Made by a program: the position numbers and the translations under genes. The notes under the pieces are model-generated. The model searched no databases. It had not been told where the DNA came from and saw nothing but the letters and a program-made list of their open reading frames with translations. A stretch of DNA of 64,000 bases from an uncultured Tenacibaculum sp. (GTDB taxonomy: Bacteria > Bacteroidota > Bacteroidia > Flavobacteriales > Flavobacteriaceae), in NCBI RefSeq assembly GCF_947495995.1, contig NZ_CANMAX010000001.1:620001-684000 (forward strand). The letters run 5' to 3'. Every line of letters begins with the position of its first letter. Position 1 is the stretch's first letter. Shown here one piece after another: positions 28,330 through 38,279 of this stretch.

Positions 28330-29001
28330 TTAATAGTTAAGCTTAAACTTAACATAAGTAATAGGTTTCCCTTCTTCTAAATATTGTTTTTCGTAGAAAG
28401 TTTGTGTACCTGTAACTTCTTCTGGAGAGTAATGATTCTTATATACATCGTGATTTGCATGCAATACCTCGTGACCTTCACCATGTAAAAGTCCTAATGT
28501 ATAACCGTGCATAAACTCACTGTCTGTTTTAAGATTTATAACACCATCTTCTTTAAGAACTTGATGGTATTTTTTCAGAAAACTACTATTCGTCATACGA
28601 TGTTTAGTTCTCTTGTATTTTATCTGAGGATCTGGGAAAGTAATCCAAATTTCATGCACTTCATTTTCAGCAAAAATAAAATCAATTAATTCTATTTGTG
28701 TTCTGATGAAAGCAACATTATTCATGTCATTTTCAAGAGCGGTTTTTGCACCTCTCCAAAAACGAGCACCTTTAATGTCGATTCCTATGAAATTAAAGTT
28801 TGGATTTTTTTCTGCTAAGGCAATAGTATATTCTCCTTTACCACAACCTAATTCAAGAACAATCGGATTATCATTCTTAAAAAAAGTATTCCACTTTCCT
28901 TTTAAAGAAAAATCGTTTACGACTTCTTCTCTAGTAGGCTGAATAACATTAGCAAAAGTTTCGTTTTCTCTGAAACGTTTGAGTTTGTTTTTACTTCCCA
29001 A
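28330..29001 (-). CDS. trmB: tRNA (guanine-N7-)-methyltransferase
   Basis: A 223-residue SAM-dependent methyltransferase. SAM motif LELGCGKGEYT (about 49-59) and the TrmB-specific ITFPDPQIKYKRTKHRM segment (about 134-150) are clear. It makes m7G46 in tRNA variable loops. The start is TTG at 29001, encoding the typical flavobacterial N-terminus GSKNKLKRFRENETF. It lies just downstream of a small membrane-protein gene (18-bp gap). Confidence 0.95.
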   Translation of the reverse strand: MGSKNKLKRFRENETFANVIQPTREEVVNDFSLKGKWNTFFKNDNPIVLELGCGKGEYTIALAEKNPNFNFIGIDIKGARFWRGAKTALENDMNNVAFIRTQIELIDFIFAENEVHEIWITFPDPQIKYKRTKHRMTNSSFLKKYHQVLKEDGVINLKTDSEFMHGYTLGLLHGEGHEVLHANHDVYKNHYSPEEVTGTQTFYEKQYLEEGKPITYVKFKLNY

Positions 29002-29018
29002 TATATAACGGCTTAAGC

Positions 29019-29237
29019 TTAGGCTCTATCTTCTGTTCCTTCTCTTTTAAACTTAAGAGCTTGAGAGATCCAGTAAGAAAGTAATGCAATAAGTATGAAT
29101 AAGAAAAACCAATTGATAGCATTAGAAGTCCACCAACCAGCACTACTTTTTGCAAGAGATGTTCTAATCCACTCAAATGGAATGAATAAAACTTGAAAAA
29201 CCTCACCTATAAATCTAAAAATATTTAATCCTAACAT
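29019..29237 (-). CDS. Small single-helix membrane protein
   Basis: A 72-residue protein with one strong transmembrane helix (about 42-62) and an amphipathic N-terminus rich in aromatic residues. In Flavobacteria small proteins like this are found next to upp and a multi-pass membrane gene, as here; I think it belongs to a DUF (possibly DUF6341) but cannot prove it. The overlapping frame 28991-29206 is its shadow. Confidence 0.6.
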   Translation of the reverse strand: MLGLNIFRFIGEVFQVLFIPFEWIRTSLAKSSAGWWTSNAINWFFLFILIALLSYWISQALKFKREGTEDRA

Positions 29238-29279
29238 ATCTTGATTATCTTTACGCCTGCAAAAATATAAAAAGAAAAA

Positions 29280-30182
29280 ATGTTAACCAACTTTTTCAGT
29301 ACAACTAAACCTGTAAATTCAATGTTTATTATAACATTGTTTATTTGTTATGTAGCTACAGGTTTTTTCACTGACTATGTAAGCCTTGTCAATATTCCTC
29401 TCTTTTTATGGTTTTTAACTTTGTTTGCAATTGTAAACTTTGTGAATTCTAGGAATGACCTTACGTTTGACAACTCTTACTTTTTCTTGTTTTTTGTGCT
29501 TTTATTAGGTTTTTTTCCGGAAACCTTTAAAATTAACACCACTTTTTACTCCAACATCGTTTTAACGTTATATGTAAGAAGAGTTTACAGTTTTCAATCT
29601 TCAAAGAATATTATAAAAAAACTATTTGATAGTGGTTTTTGGATTGGTATTTCTTTTTTAATTGAACCCTTTACTCTGTTGTTTTTTCCGTTAACTTTTC
29701 TAGCAATATTAATTCATGAACATATTGATATCAGAAGAATTTTATCTCCAATTCTTGGTTTTTTAGTTCCTCTTTTATTGTTCTTTACGTATTGCTTTTG
29801 GTACGATAACATTGCACAATTTGAGCAATTATTCAATTGGAATACATCTTATGATTTCAGCTTTTATAATAATTTTAGATACATAATATTGTTTAGTTTA
29901 TTATTGCTTTTAGTCACAATATCTTCAGCTCTTAAAAGTCCGCAAACTTTACGAGTTAAAAACACATTTAGAAAAAGCTGGATTTTAGTTTGCCTTCACT
30001 TTTTCTTTTCTCTATTATTATTGTTAGTATTAAGAACCAGAAACGGAAGTGAGGTTTTATACATACTATTTCCTGCTGCTTTAGTAATTGCTAATGGATT
30101 TGAACTCTTTAGAAAGAAATGGTTTGCAGATATAATTATCTTGGTAATTTTAGCCGCTTCTTTACTGCCGTATTTTTATTAA
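29280..30182 (+). CDS. Polytopic membrane protein (DUF6427-like)
   Basis: A 300-residue protein with about eight to nine transmembrane helices, rich in Phe and Leu, with polar loops containing few charges. Position next to upp and opposite the small membrane protein matches a conserved flavobacterial gene order in which such genes are annotated DUF6427. Function is unknown. It ends directly against the convergent upp stop codon (no gap). Confidence 0.65.
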   Translation: MLTNFFSTTKPVNSMFIITLFICYVATGFFTDYVSLVNIPLFLWFLTLFAIVNFVNSRNDLTFDNSYFFLFFVLLLGFFPETFKINTTFYSNIVLTLYVRRVYSFQSSKNIIKKLFDSGFWIGISFLIEPFTLLFFPLTFLAILIHEHIDIRRILSPILGFLVPLLLFFTYCFWYDNIAQFEQLFNWNTSYDFSFYNNFRYIILFSLLLLLVTISSALKSPQTLRVKNTFRKSWILVCLHFFFSLLLLLVLRTRNGSEVLYILFPAALVIANGFELFRKKWFADIIILVILAASLLPYFY

Positions 30183-30836
30183 TTACATTTTCTGACCAAA
30201 AGCTAAATCTCCAGCATCTCCTAAACCAGGGACTATGTATCCTTTTTCGTTTAAGTCTTTATCAATATCAGCAATCCACAACGAAGTACTTACAGGAAAA
30301 TGATTTTTGATATAATCTATTCCATCTAAAGAACCAATTGTTGATACAATATGTATTTGTTTTGGAGTTCCGTAATTTTTTAGTGCTGCATACACAGAAA
30401 CCAAAGATCTTCCTGTGGCCAACATCGGATCAATTAACACCACTGTTTTTCCATCTATCGGAGGAGATGCAAAATATTCTACGATTATTTCGAATTCTTC
30501 AGAATTATTGGGATGATGTCTGTAAGCAGAAATAAAAGCATTTTCAGCATCGTCAAAATAATTTAAAACTCCATTATGTAATGGCAAACCTGCTCTTAAA
30601 ATAGAACATAGCACAATTTCTTCATCTAATGTATCAACAACTTTAATTCCTAAAGGTGTTTTTATTTCTTTAGACTTATATGATAGATTCTTACTTAATT
30701 CGTAACCTAAAATTTCTCCAATTCTTTCAATATTCCTTCGGAATCTTAAACTATCTTTTTGAATTTTCTTATCTCTAATTTCAGCAATAAACTTATTTAA
30801 AATAGAATTTTTGTGTGCTAAATGGAATACCTTCAT
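30183..30836 (-). CDS. upp: Uracil phosphoribosyltransferase
   Basis: A 217-residue enzyme. The PRPP-binding loop LIDPMLATGRS (134-144) and the uracil-binding C-terminus (PGLGDAGDLAFG) are intact. It converts uracil and PRPP to UMP in pyrimidine salvage. Monocistronic and convergent with the neighbouring membrane-protein gene. Confidence 0.96.
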   Translation of the reverse strand: MKVFHLAHKNSILNKFIAEIRDKKIQKDSLRFRRNIERIGEILGYELSKNLSYKSKEIKTPLGIKVVDTLDEEIVLCSILRAGLPLHNGVLNYFDDAENAFISAYRHHPNNSEEFEIIVEYFASPPIDGKTVVLIDPMLATGRSLVSVYAALKNYGTPKQIHIVSTIGSLDGIDYIKNHFPVSTSLWIADIDKDLNEKGYIVPGLGDAGDLAFGQKM

Positions 30837-30955
30837 TGTTTTTGGAGCGTTAATGCTAAATGTTAATTAAACGATAAAGTTAAACATAGCTTTCACATAT
30901 AAAAATTTGCGGTACAAATTTTGGTAAAAAAGTGGTAACTAAAAACGAAACTACT

Positions 30956-31750
30956 ATGAAACGAAAATTACTATTGCTCGCATTTATTCCTGCATTTTTA
31001 TTTTCTCAAAGCACACTAAGCAGTGCTAAACAAAGCTTAAGCAGCAGCTCTAGTTCTAGCTCTTCTTCTAGCAATGACGACTCTGATGATGATGACTCTG
31101 GAAATGACTTTAATTTCTTCTCTGCTTTTTTTGAAGATATTTTTTTGGATATTATGTATCGAACTACTTTAGGTATTGCTATTGGAGATGCTGAACCAAC
31201 AGAAATAACTCCTTATCCGTACTTCTATGAAAATGTAGGAGAATATACCAGAAATTTTAGTCCAGAAAACAAAAGAATGAACCTAAAACTTGGTACAAAC
31301 TACCTAATAAATCGAGTTAGAGGTTTAGAATTTAACGCTGTTTTTAAACCGCTACCAATTACTGGTATTGAAATTTCTCATATCAATTTTTCTGAAAGTA
31401 CATTACAAACATCAGAAGCATTAAATATCACCTCAATAAATTTTAATTATTACAGAGTTAGAGAGCAAAATGTATCTATATGGTGGGGAGTTGGTGCGAC
31501 TTATGTTGGTGATGGAGTAAATACTTGGGGTGGTTCATACAATATCGGCGTAGATATTTATCCTGTAAAACCGATAAGCTTGCATTTAGGTTGGAAACAA
31601 AGTTTTATAAACGAGAACACAGTAAATGTTTTTAAATCTCAGGTAAAATATCACATTAAAAAAACAGCATTATATACAGGATATCATAATTATAAATTAG
31701 GAAGCGAAACTGTATCTGGACTAGTATTAGGATTAGAATATACTTTTTAA
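30956..31750 (+). CDS. Secreted outer-membrane-type protein with poly-Ser/Asp segment
   Basis: An in-frame GTG at 30932 exists, but the ATG at 30956 starts a normal signal peptide (MKRKLLLLAFIPAFLFSQ), giving 264 residues. A run of about a dozen Ser and an Asp-rich stretch (about 24-50) follows. The rest (100-264) is beta-strand rich, ends in LGLEYTF and resembles a small outer-membrane barrel. No specific family is recognised. Confidence 0.7.
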   Translation: MKRKLLLLAFIPAFLFSQSTLSSAKQSLSSSSSSSSSSSNDDSDDDDSGNDFNFFSAFFEDIFLDIMYRTTLGIAIGDAEPTEITPYPYFYENVGEYTRNFSPENKRMNLKLGTNYLINRVRGLEFNAVFKPLPITGIEISHINFSESTLQTSEALNITSINFNYYRVREQNVSIWWGVGATYVGDGVNTWGGSYNIGVDIYPVKPISLHLGWKQSFINENTVNVFKSQVKYHIKKTALYTGYHNYKLGSETVSGLVLGLEYTF

Positions 31751-31768
31751 ATTATTCCTAAACCAAAA

Positions 31769-31795
31769 AGATTCCTGCTTTTTCAGCAGGAATCT
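31769..31795. terminator. Bidirectional terminator
   Basis: Stem AGATTCCTGCT / AGCAGGAATCT-type palindrome around a T-rich loop, between two convergent genes (31750 and 31846). Confidence 0.75.
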
Positions 31796-31845
31796 AAGTG
31801 ATAAAAATCAATTACATAGCATTTTTATCAAAACAAAAATTGTTA

Positions 31846-34218
31846 TTAATTGCTTCTTCTTCGCTCTTCGTCGTTACCGAAATTTCTATCTCTTACTTTT
31901 ATCTTTTTATTTCCAAAGCTATAAGACAAAGAAAAACGTATGTTTCTATTACTATCATTTTGTCCGTAAACTTGCTCAACTCCATCAACAACAGAAGTAA
32001 GATTATTTAAAGCACTTGTGTTGAAAATATCACTTGCTAAAACAGAAAGTTTAAGATTGTTTTTAAAATTATGTTGAAAACCTAGAGATACATTGTAGCT
32101 TTCTCCTACACTAAATAAACCTCCACTGTATTTAGAACTATACCATGTATTCACTAAAAACTTAGATTGTTTTGATAATGAAAATGTATGATTCGACGAC
32201 GCTCTTACTTGAAATCCGTTTCTTGGTGTAGCTCCAATATCTTTTTGAAACTTTGAATAAAACCCTAACACATTAAAACTGTTTTGACTTTCCCACCAAG
32301 AAAAAAGGTTCGCATTGTAATTCTCTGAAATTCCGTAGTTATACTGAGTAATATAATTATCTCTAGTAACTATTTGAGTTTGTGCTACAGGATCTGAAGT
32401 AAAAATCACTCCAAAACCATCTGTAGTAACGGTTAAAAATAAATTCGAACTTAAATTTCTTTTATAAGTATGTGATAATTCGAAACTATCTGTAAATGAT
32501 GGTTGTAAAAACGGATTTCCTTCACCAAAACTATTATCATTAATGTAATATCTAAATGGATTTAAATCTGAAAATCGAGGACGATCTACACGTTTTCCGT
32601 AAGAAAATGAAAAAGTGTGATTATCATTTTTATTGTACGATATATATACTGTTGGAAACAACTTTGTAAACTCGTTTTCTATCTCTTGATTTGTTTGCTC
32701 ACTAATACCTTTTGTATTTGTACTTTCTAATCTAACCCCAACTTTTAATTCTAACTTTTTAGTTAAGTTAGTTCCAGCAGAAACATAAGCAGCTAAATTA
32801 TTCTCTTCATATTCAAAATTATTAGATCTACTTGGATCTAAAATCGAGTTTCCAGAAAGTGTATCGAAAAATAAAATATTACTCTTCGTATTTGTAAAAC
32901 TTGTTTTACCACCAAAAGATAAATTCACTTTGTTTATTGGGTAATTCACATCGATCTTTGAGCTATAATTTTCAATTGTTTGATCTGATATATTTAAGGC
33001 AGCAGAAGTAATTCCCATAGAATTTCCATCATTTCCAAAAACTTCAGTTGTAAAATCTCTATTGTTTTTTGCATTGTAATTAAAGTAATCTGCGTCAATA
33101 GAAATTGATCTACCAAGTGTATCTAACTTTGTTTCTGCATGAAAATTAATTGCATTATTTCTTCTATCAATTTTATTATCGCCTTTGTTTTCAATCCATC
33201 TATCTAATTGATTGTTCTGATCAAAAACTGTAGAAGTTACAGTTGTAAATCCGCCTGGTTTTGAAATGTTTCCTAAATATTGTAATCCTAAAGTTGTTTT
33301 TTCTGAAGCTTGATAGTCTACTTGAAATCTTCCTGAATAGTTTTCATTTCTCTCTTTTGATTGAATATCGATATCCCAAAAGTTTTGCGGATACTGAATT
33401 TGTAAATCTTCTGTATGTTTGAAATGACCTTTTGTAGCATTTACACTAGCAACTAACGATATGTTATTCTTATTGTAAGAAAAATTGTTTCTGATAGAAC
33501 CAAAATTAAATTCATTCTGGTTGTAAACTACTGTCGATAAATTATTCCAAGAATTTAACTTCGACTTTTTTAATATAATATTGATTAAACCTCCTCTACC
33601 AGCAGCTTCAAATTTTGCAGGCGGAGTTGTAATTACTTCTATGTTTTTAATATCATTAGCATTTAATCCCTCTAAAAAAGTAGTTAACTCTTCACCTTCT
33701 AAAGGAGATAATCGTCCGTTTATTAAAACTCTTGAAGGTCCTTTTCCTAAAATCTCTAAAACTCCGTTTTGAATTTGAACTCTTGGCGCTACATTTAAAA
33801 TATCAACACCGTTTCCTCCTTCTGCAACAACACTTTTCTCTACATCAAAAATTAGTCGATCTACTTTCTGCTGAATCACTCTTCTTTTAGATTGAATAAC
33901 TACTTCATCTAAATTTTCTGCATTTTCTATTAATTTGATCTCTCCTAAGTCAACAATGTTGATAATCTCTATTTGCTTTTTCCAATCTTTATACCCTAAG
34001 AAAGAAACCACAATTGTATATTTTCCTTTAGGTGTTTTAAGTGTAAAATTTCCTTTTTCGTTTGAGTTGGTTCCTGTGACAATTTTTCCAGAATTATCTT
34101 TCAAAAAGATATTTGCAAAAGCTATTTCTCCAATTGTATCTACAACCTTTCCTTTTACTTCTTGTCCATTAATAAATAATGAAAAAATTAAAAATGTTAC
34201 TAAAGCTAAACGTTTCAT
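31846..34218 (-). CDS. TonB-receptor-like outer-membrane beta-barrel protein
   Basis: The ATG at 34218 gives a signal peptide (MKRLALVTFLIFSLFINGQ); an upstream extension to 34287 is unlikely. In the 790-residue protein follow a CarboxypepD_reg-like domain (about 20-105), a plug-like domain (GKGPSRVLINGRLSP, about 165-180; VITTPPAKFEAAGRGG) and a large barrel ending in a polar tail after the final strands. Architecture matches the 'outer membrane beta-barrel family' related to TonB receptors. The two membrane AraC regulators directly upstream may control it; the substrate is unknown. Confidence 0.85.
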   Translation of the reverse strand: MKRLALVTFLIFSLFINGQEVKGKVVDTIGEIAFANIFLKDNSGKIVTGTNSNEKGNFTLKTPKGKYTIVVSFLGYKDWKKQIEIINIVDLGEIKLIENAENLDEVVIQSKRRVIQQKVDRLIFDVEKSVVAEGGNGVDILNVAPRVQIQNGVLEILGKGPSRVLINGRLSPLEGEELTTFLEGLNANDIKNIEVITTPPAKFEAAGRGGLINIILKKSKLNSWNNLSTVVYNQNEFNFGSIRNNFSYNKNNISLVASVNATKGHFKHTEDLQIQYPQNFWDIDIQSKERNENYSGRFQVDYQASEKTTLGLQYLGNISKPGGFTTVTSTVFDQNNQLDRWIENKGDNKIDRRNNAINFHAETKLDTLGRSISIDADYFNYNAKNNRDFTTEVFGNDGNSMGITSAALNISDQTIENYSSKIDVNYPINKVNLSFGGKTSFTNTKSNILFFDTLSGNSILDPSRSNNFEYEENNLAAYVSAGTNLTKKLELKVGVRLESTNTKGISEQTNQEIENEFTKLFPTVYISYNKNDNHTFSFSYGKRVDRPRFSDLNPFRYYINDNSFGEGNPFLQPSFTDSFELSHTYKRNLSSNLFLTVTTDGFGVIFTSDPVAQTQIVTRDNYITQYNYGISENYNANLFSWWESQNSFNVLGFYSKFQKDIGATPRNGFQVRASSNHTFSLSKQSKFLVNTWYSSKYSGGLFSVGESYNVSLGFQHNFKNNLKLSVLASDIFNTSALNNLTSVVDGVEQVYGQNDSNRNIRFSLSYSFGNKKIKVRDRNFGNDEERRRSN

Positions 34219-34352
34219 GTTTTTGTGTTTTTTTGTTTTGATGACACAAAAGTGCTTTAGACTTCGTTGATACACGACCGATAACACAAAGTCGAACCTT
34301 TTTCTTACTCAAAAAATGGTTCGACTATTTTTTTAAAACGTTCGACTTTACG

Positions 34353-35471
34353 CTAAACAACTGATTTCCTGTATTGTGTAGGTGTTTTTCCAGTATGTTT
34401 TTTAAATGCGGTATTGAATGAAGATTTTGAATTAAAACCTACTTCATATAAGATTTCCAAGACTGTTACTTTGGTTTTTGTAACGTCTGAAAGTATTTTT
34501 TTTGCTTTTTCAATTCGATATTCATTAATGAAATCGAAGAAATGTTGATTCAGTTTTTGATTGATTAAAACCGATAAATCTCGCATTGGCATTTTCATAT
34601 GTTCAGCAAGTTTACGAATGGTTAAATCTGGGTTCAAATAAGGTTCTTCTGCTTCCATGTATTTTTTTAAATCCTGAATTTTTGTGTCGTCTTCTTCAAC
34701 CTCTTTTTCTATCTCTTTAGATGTAGAAAGATTTACATCTATCCCTCTAAATAATTTTGGAGAGTTTAATGCTTTCAGAAATAACCAGAAAATGAAAAAC
34801 ACACCAAATAACAACAACACAATTCTAAGAATTTGGGTGAGTTCATCGTTATCTACATAATCTCTTACGTAGCCTTTAATTAGTGTTAACACATGACCAA
34901 TTGTTATTAAAATCAATAATTGTTTTAACCAATTGTAGTTTTTTAAAACATCTGAATTTGTATAATTCTCTAGAATTAATTTTCGATATCGTAATACGTA
35001 ATACAAAGTCGCTAAGAAATATCCTAAAGAAACAAACTGACCTAAAATATCTAAAAATTTAATTTCCCACTGTGAATCAAAATCAGCAAAAAAAGCTTCT
35101 TTAGCAGCAGTATCTGCAAGAAAAAAATTAGACAGCAATATAACTATACTAAATACCCAAAATAAACTATGAAATATATGAATTCTTCGAAGTTTAAAAT
35201 TAGAATATATCACCGAAAGCACATATAAGAACAATAAAGGATCTTTAAAAGCTGATAATTTGATTCGTAACATTTCTAGATTCAAATTTGGTGTTATAAA
35301 CATTGAATAGAAAAATACGCTGATATCTAAAGCTGTTACAATTAAAAAGCTCGCCAATAAAATATTGTTTAGCTTTTTATTGGTTTTTACTGTTAGTAGA
35401 AATCCTGCAAAGAATAAAAACAACAAGAAAATAATAAAACCTAAAACTGCTATTACAGAAACTTGATTCAT
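34353..35471 (-). CDS. Membrane-anchored AraC-family regulator (copy 1)
   Basis: A 372-residue protein with seven predicted transmembrane helices (about 8-230) and a cytoplasmic C-terminal AraC helix-turn-helix domain (about 275-370; IRKLAEHMKMPMRDLSVLIN and ILYEVGFNSKSSFNTAFKKH). It is closely similar to the gene just upstream, so the pair is a tandem duplication. A sensory membrane part joined to AraC HTH suggests direct regulation by a membrane or periplasmic cue. The gap to the upstream copy is three bases. Confidence 0.88.
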   Translation of the reverse strand: MNQVSVIAVLGFIIFLLFLFFAGFLLTVKTNKKLNNILLASFLIVTALDISVFFYSMFITPNLNLEMLRIKLSAFKDPLLFLYVLSVIYSNFKLRRIHIFHSLFWVFSIVILLSNFFLADTAAKEAFFADFDSQWEIKFLDILGQFVSLGYFLATLYYVLRYRKLILENYTNSDVLKNYNWLKQLLILITIGHVLTLIKGYVRDYVDNDELTQILRIVLLLFGVFFIFWLFLKALNSPKLFRGIDVNLSTSKEIEKEVEEDDTKIQDLKKYMEAEEPYLNPDLTIRKLAEHMKMPMRDLSVLINQKLNQHFFDFINEYRIEKAKKILSDVTKTKVTVLEILYEVGFNSKSSFNTAFKKHTGKTPTQYRKSVV

Positions 35472-35474
35472 AAA

Positions 35475-36605
35475 TTAAGAATTAAATGCTTGTTTCCTAT
35501 ACTGTGTAGGAGTCACGTTTGTATACTTTTTAAATGCTGTATTAAAAGACGATTTTGAATTAAACCCTACGTCGTATAGAATTTCTAACACCGTTAACTT
35601 CGGATTACTTTTATCTGTTAACAAATGCATTGCCTTTTTAATTCTGTATTCATTTACAAAATCGAAAAAATGCTGGTTGAGATCGTGATTTATCGCTATA
35701 GAAAGTTCTCTTGGTGGAATTTTCATTTGCTGCGCTAGGTTTCGAATGGATAAAGACGGATTTAAAAAAGGTTTTTCTGCATCCATGAATTCGCGTAAAC
35801 GATTTATTATTTCTTGATTCTCTTTATTTTCATCTGTTTCTTGAAGTAAATCTTTAGTAAGTTTTGTTTTAGAATCGACACCTTTAAATAAATCTGGATT
35901 ATTTAATGCTTTTAAGATATACCAACAAGTAATTAGCAAAATAGAGAATACCAAAACTACTTGTGAATTAGAAAAAATAGCTGCCTCAACATCTGAGTAT
36001 TTAAATATGTTTTTTATAAAAGCCAGTGAAAAGATTACAATCCAAAAAATTACAATTTGATACAACCAACGATATGCTTGAATTGCATTACCTGAATGAT
36101 TTTCAAAGAATATATTTTTAGCTCTTCTCAATACAACAATACTCATTACATAATAATAGATGGATTGTATATGCATAGAAATATGCATAAAAATAAGTTC
36201 TGGAGTGTAAATAAGATTTGGTAATATTTGTTCTTGTACTTCTCTAGTTCCTAAATAAAGTCTTGGTGTCATTACCAAATTCCCGACAATAAAAAAAAGT
36301 AAATGCCACAGGTGTTTTTTTTGTAGTTTAAAATCTGAATAACAAACAGAGCAAACGTATAAATAAAACACAGGTGTTAATAAGTAATAACTTGTGTTTT
36401 TAAACATAAAAAGCGAAAGAGACATTGTAACAAAATCGTGTATAAAAAAACCACTTGTTTCAATAGAACTCAGAATTAAAAAAGCACCAAACAATCGATT
36501 ACTCAATTTATTTTCAGCCTTTACAGAGAAAATAAATATGGCAAATAGCAATGTTATAAACGTGGCAAGAATTCCTATGAATACTCTTATATCTAAATCA
36601 TTCAT
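35475..36605 (-). CDS. Membrane-anchored AraC-family regulator (copy 2)
   Basis: A 376-residue paralogue of the 34353-35471 product, with the same seven-helix N-terminus and AraC HTH (IRNLAQQMKIPPRELSIAIN; ILYDVGFNSKSSFNTAFKKY). The HTH halves are far more conserved between copies than the membrane halves, suggesting shared DNA targets but different inputs. The two genes are co-transcribed. Confidence 0.88.
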   Translation of the reverse strand: MNDLDIRVFIGILATFITLLFAIFIFSVKAENKLSNRLFGAFLILSSIETSGFFIHDFVTMSLSLFMFKNTSYYLLTPVFYLYVCSVCYSDFKLQKKHLWHLLFFIVGNLVMTPRLYLGTREVQEQILPNLIYTPELIFMHISMHIQSIYYYVMSIVVLRRAKNIFFENHSGNAIQAYRWLYQIVIFWIVIFSLAFIKNIFKYSDVEAAIFSNSQVVLVFSILLITCWYILKALNNPDLFKGVDSKTKLTKDLLQETDENKENQEIINRLREFMDAEKPFLNPSLSIRNLAQQMKIPPRELSIAINHDLNQHFFDFVNEYRIKKAMHLLTDKSNPKLTVLEILYDVGFNSKSSFNTAFKKYTNVTPTQYRKQAFNS

Positions 36606-36651
36606 TTTTTTCGCTTCAATTCAAATATAAATGAATATTATTTTATGCTCT

Positions 36652-37425
36652 TTACAAAGCACAAAATTCTTTCAATTCCTTAATTATCTCCTCTCTATTT
36701 TCGATGTGACTCATATGTCCGTTAGACACAGTTACAAGTGGAGTATTCGTTCTTTTAGCTTCTTCCTGAATTTCTGAAACATGCAAAACAGGATCTTTTT
36801 TTCCAGTAATAATTAGTTTTTTAAAATTAGTGCTAACCAAAACTTCTTCTCGGTTTTTTCTAAGTTTCATTCCTTCTGTACATGCTATGTATCCTTGAAC
36901 AGGAGTTTTTAACGCATCTTGCCTACATGCTTCAATTTCTTCTTTAAACTCTTGATATGTTTCACTAGCAAACAAATTATTAATAGACATTGAAACCAAT
37001 GTTTTATAATTTGTTTTCGCCATAGCTATAGCTCTATTCCTTATTTTTTTACGTTCTTCTGAATCTGATTGCGATGTAGCATTTAACAAACATAAACCTT
37101 CAAATATTTCAGGATGTTTCTCAGCTAAAGCCAAAGCAACGTAACCTCCCATAGAATGACCAATCGCAGTTATTTTACTAATGTCCTCCTTTTCTAGTAT
37201 TTGATGAACAACTGCCGCCATTTCTTCCATTGTATGAATATAGCCCAAACACTCTGATTCTCCGTGACCTAACAAATCTACAGTAATGATTTTATATTCA
37301 TTTTTCAATTCATCAATCAAAAAACTCCACATTTCAGAACGCTCTAAAAACCCATGTAACAACATAAGAATCTTACCTCCACTACCGTAAATACTATAGT
37401 TTACCTTAGCATTTTTATATACCAT
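36652..37425 (-). CDS. Alpha/beta hydrolase
   Basis: Two ATG codons are plausible, at 37437 and 37425; a much longer frame to 37518 overlaps the divergent gene. The protein (about 257 residues) has the oxyanion segment LLHGFLE, the nucleophile elbow GHSMGG, the acid in GKKDPV and the His in NGHMSHIE, a complete hydrolase triad. The substrate is unknown; resemblance to MhpC/BioH-type esterases is general. A TATTTTTG box just upstream on the minus strand favours the 37425 start. Confidence 0.8.
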   Translation of the reverse strand: MVYKNAKVNYSIYGSGGKILMLLHGFLERSEMWSFLIDELKNEYKIITVDLLGHGESECLGYIHTMEEMAAVVHQILEKEDISKITAIGHSMGGYVALALAEKHPEIFEGLCLLNATSQSDSEERKKIRNRAIAMAKTNYKTLVSMSINNLFASETYQEFKEEIEACRQDALKTPVQGYIACTEGMKLRKNREEVLVSTNFKKLIITGKKDPVLHVSEIQEEAKRTNTPLVTVSNGHMSHIENREEIIKELKEFCAL

Positions 37426-37448
37426 ACAACTTCTCATGACGCAAAAAT

Positions 37449-38279
37449 ATGTATCTTTCAAGTTTAAAACGTAAAAAAGAGGAGTTGTTATATCATAATA
37501 CATACGTACACAAAACATCTTCGGAATGGGTAACTTTTGTTCATGGAGCTGGTGGAAGCAGTACCATCTGGTTTAAACAAGTTCGAGAGTTTAAAAAACA
37601 CTTTAATGTTCTTATTTTAGATTTAAGAGGACATGGAAGAAGCAAACCATCGTTAGGTCAGCTTTTTAAAAGTGAATATACTTTTGATGTTGTTACAAAA
37701 GACATTATTGAAGTTTTACAACATGTAAAGATTAAAAAGTCTCACTTTATTGGAATTTCTTTAGGTTCTATTTTAATACGAAACCTTGCAGAAAAAAAGC
37801 CTGAATTGGTAAAAAGTATGATTTTAGGCGGAGCAATTTTAAAACTAAATTTTAGATCTCAGTTATTAATGAAATTGGGAAATATTTTTAAGTCTATCGT
37901 TCCGTATATGTTATTATACAAGTTATTTGCTTTTATAATAATGCCTAGAAAAAACCATCAAAAATCTAGACTTTTATTTATTAATGAAGCTAAAAAGTTA
38001 TACCAAAAAGAGTTTTTAAAATGGTTTAAGCTTACTTCAGAAATCAATCCGTTATTACGTTTTTTCAGAGCAAAAGAGATTAAAATTCCAACCTTATATA
38101 TTATGGGAGCAGAAGATCATTTGTTCTTACCTTCTATCAAGCGAGTAGTTAAAGATCATCTTAACTCTACATTATACGTTATAGAGAAATGTGGACATGT
38201 TGTTAATGTAGAACAACCAAATATTTTCAATACAAAAACAATTGACTTTATCGCTTCTTTAAATTCAAACAATTCGTAA
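37449..38279 (+). CDS. Alpha/beta hydrolase
   Basis: A 276-residue hydrolase with VHGAGGSS, nucleophile elbow GISLGS, acid in GAEDHLF and the His in CGHVVN. It is divergent from, and only distantly similar to, the neighbouring hydrolase. Its stop codon abuts the brnQ start (TAAATG), so the two are probably one operon. Substrate is unknown. Confidence 0.82.
   Translation: MYLSSLKRKKEELLYHNTYVHKTSSEWVTFVHGAGGSSTIWFKQVREFKKHFNVLILDLRGHGRSKPSLGQLFKSEYTFDVVTKDIIEVLQHVKIKKSHFIGISLGSILIRNLAEKKPELVKSMILGGAILKLNFRSQLLMKLGNIFKSIVPYMLLYKLFAFIIMPRKNHQKSRLLFINEAKKLYQKEFLKWFKLTSEINPLLRFFRAKEIKIPTLYIMGAEDHLFLPSIKRVVKDHLNSTLYVIEKCGHVVNVEQPNIFNTKTIDFIASLNSNNS

Noticed and set aside
28991..29206. Second small membrane frame overlapping the 29019-29237 gene
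   Set aside because: It is a shifted-frame shadow; the chosen frame has an ATG start and typical helix composition.
31798..32010. Plus-strand frame over the 3' end of the receptor gene
   Set aside because: It is antisense to a well-supported barrel-coding sequence, starts right after a terminator, and its product has no family resemblance.
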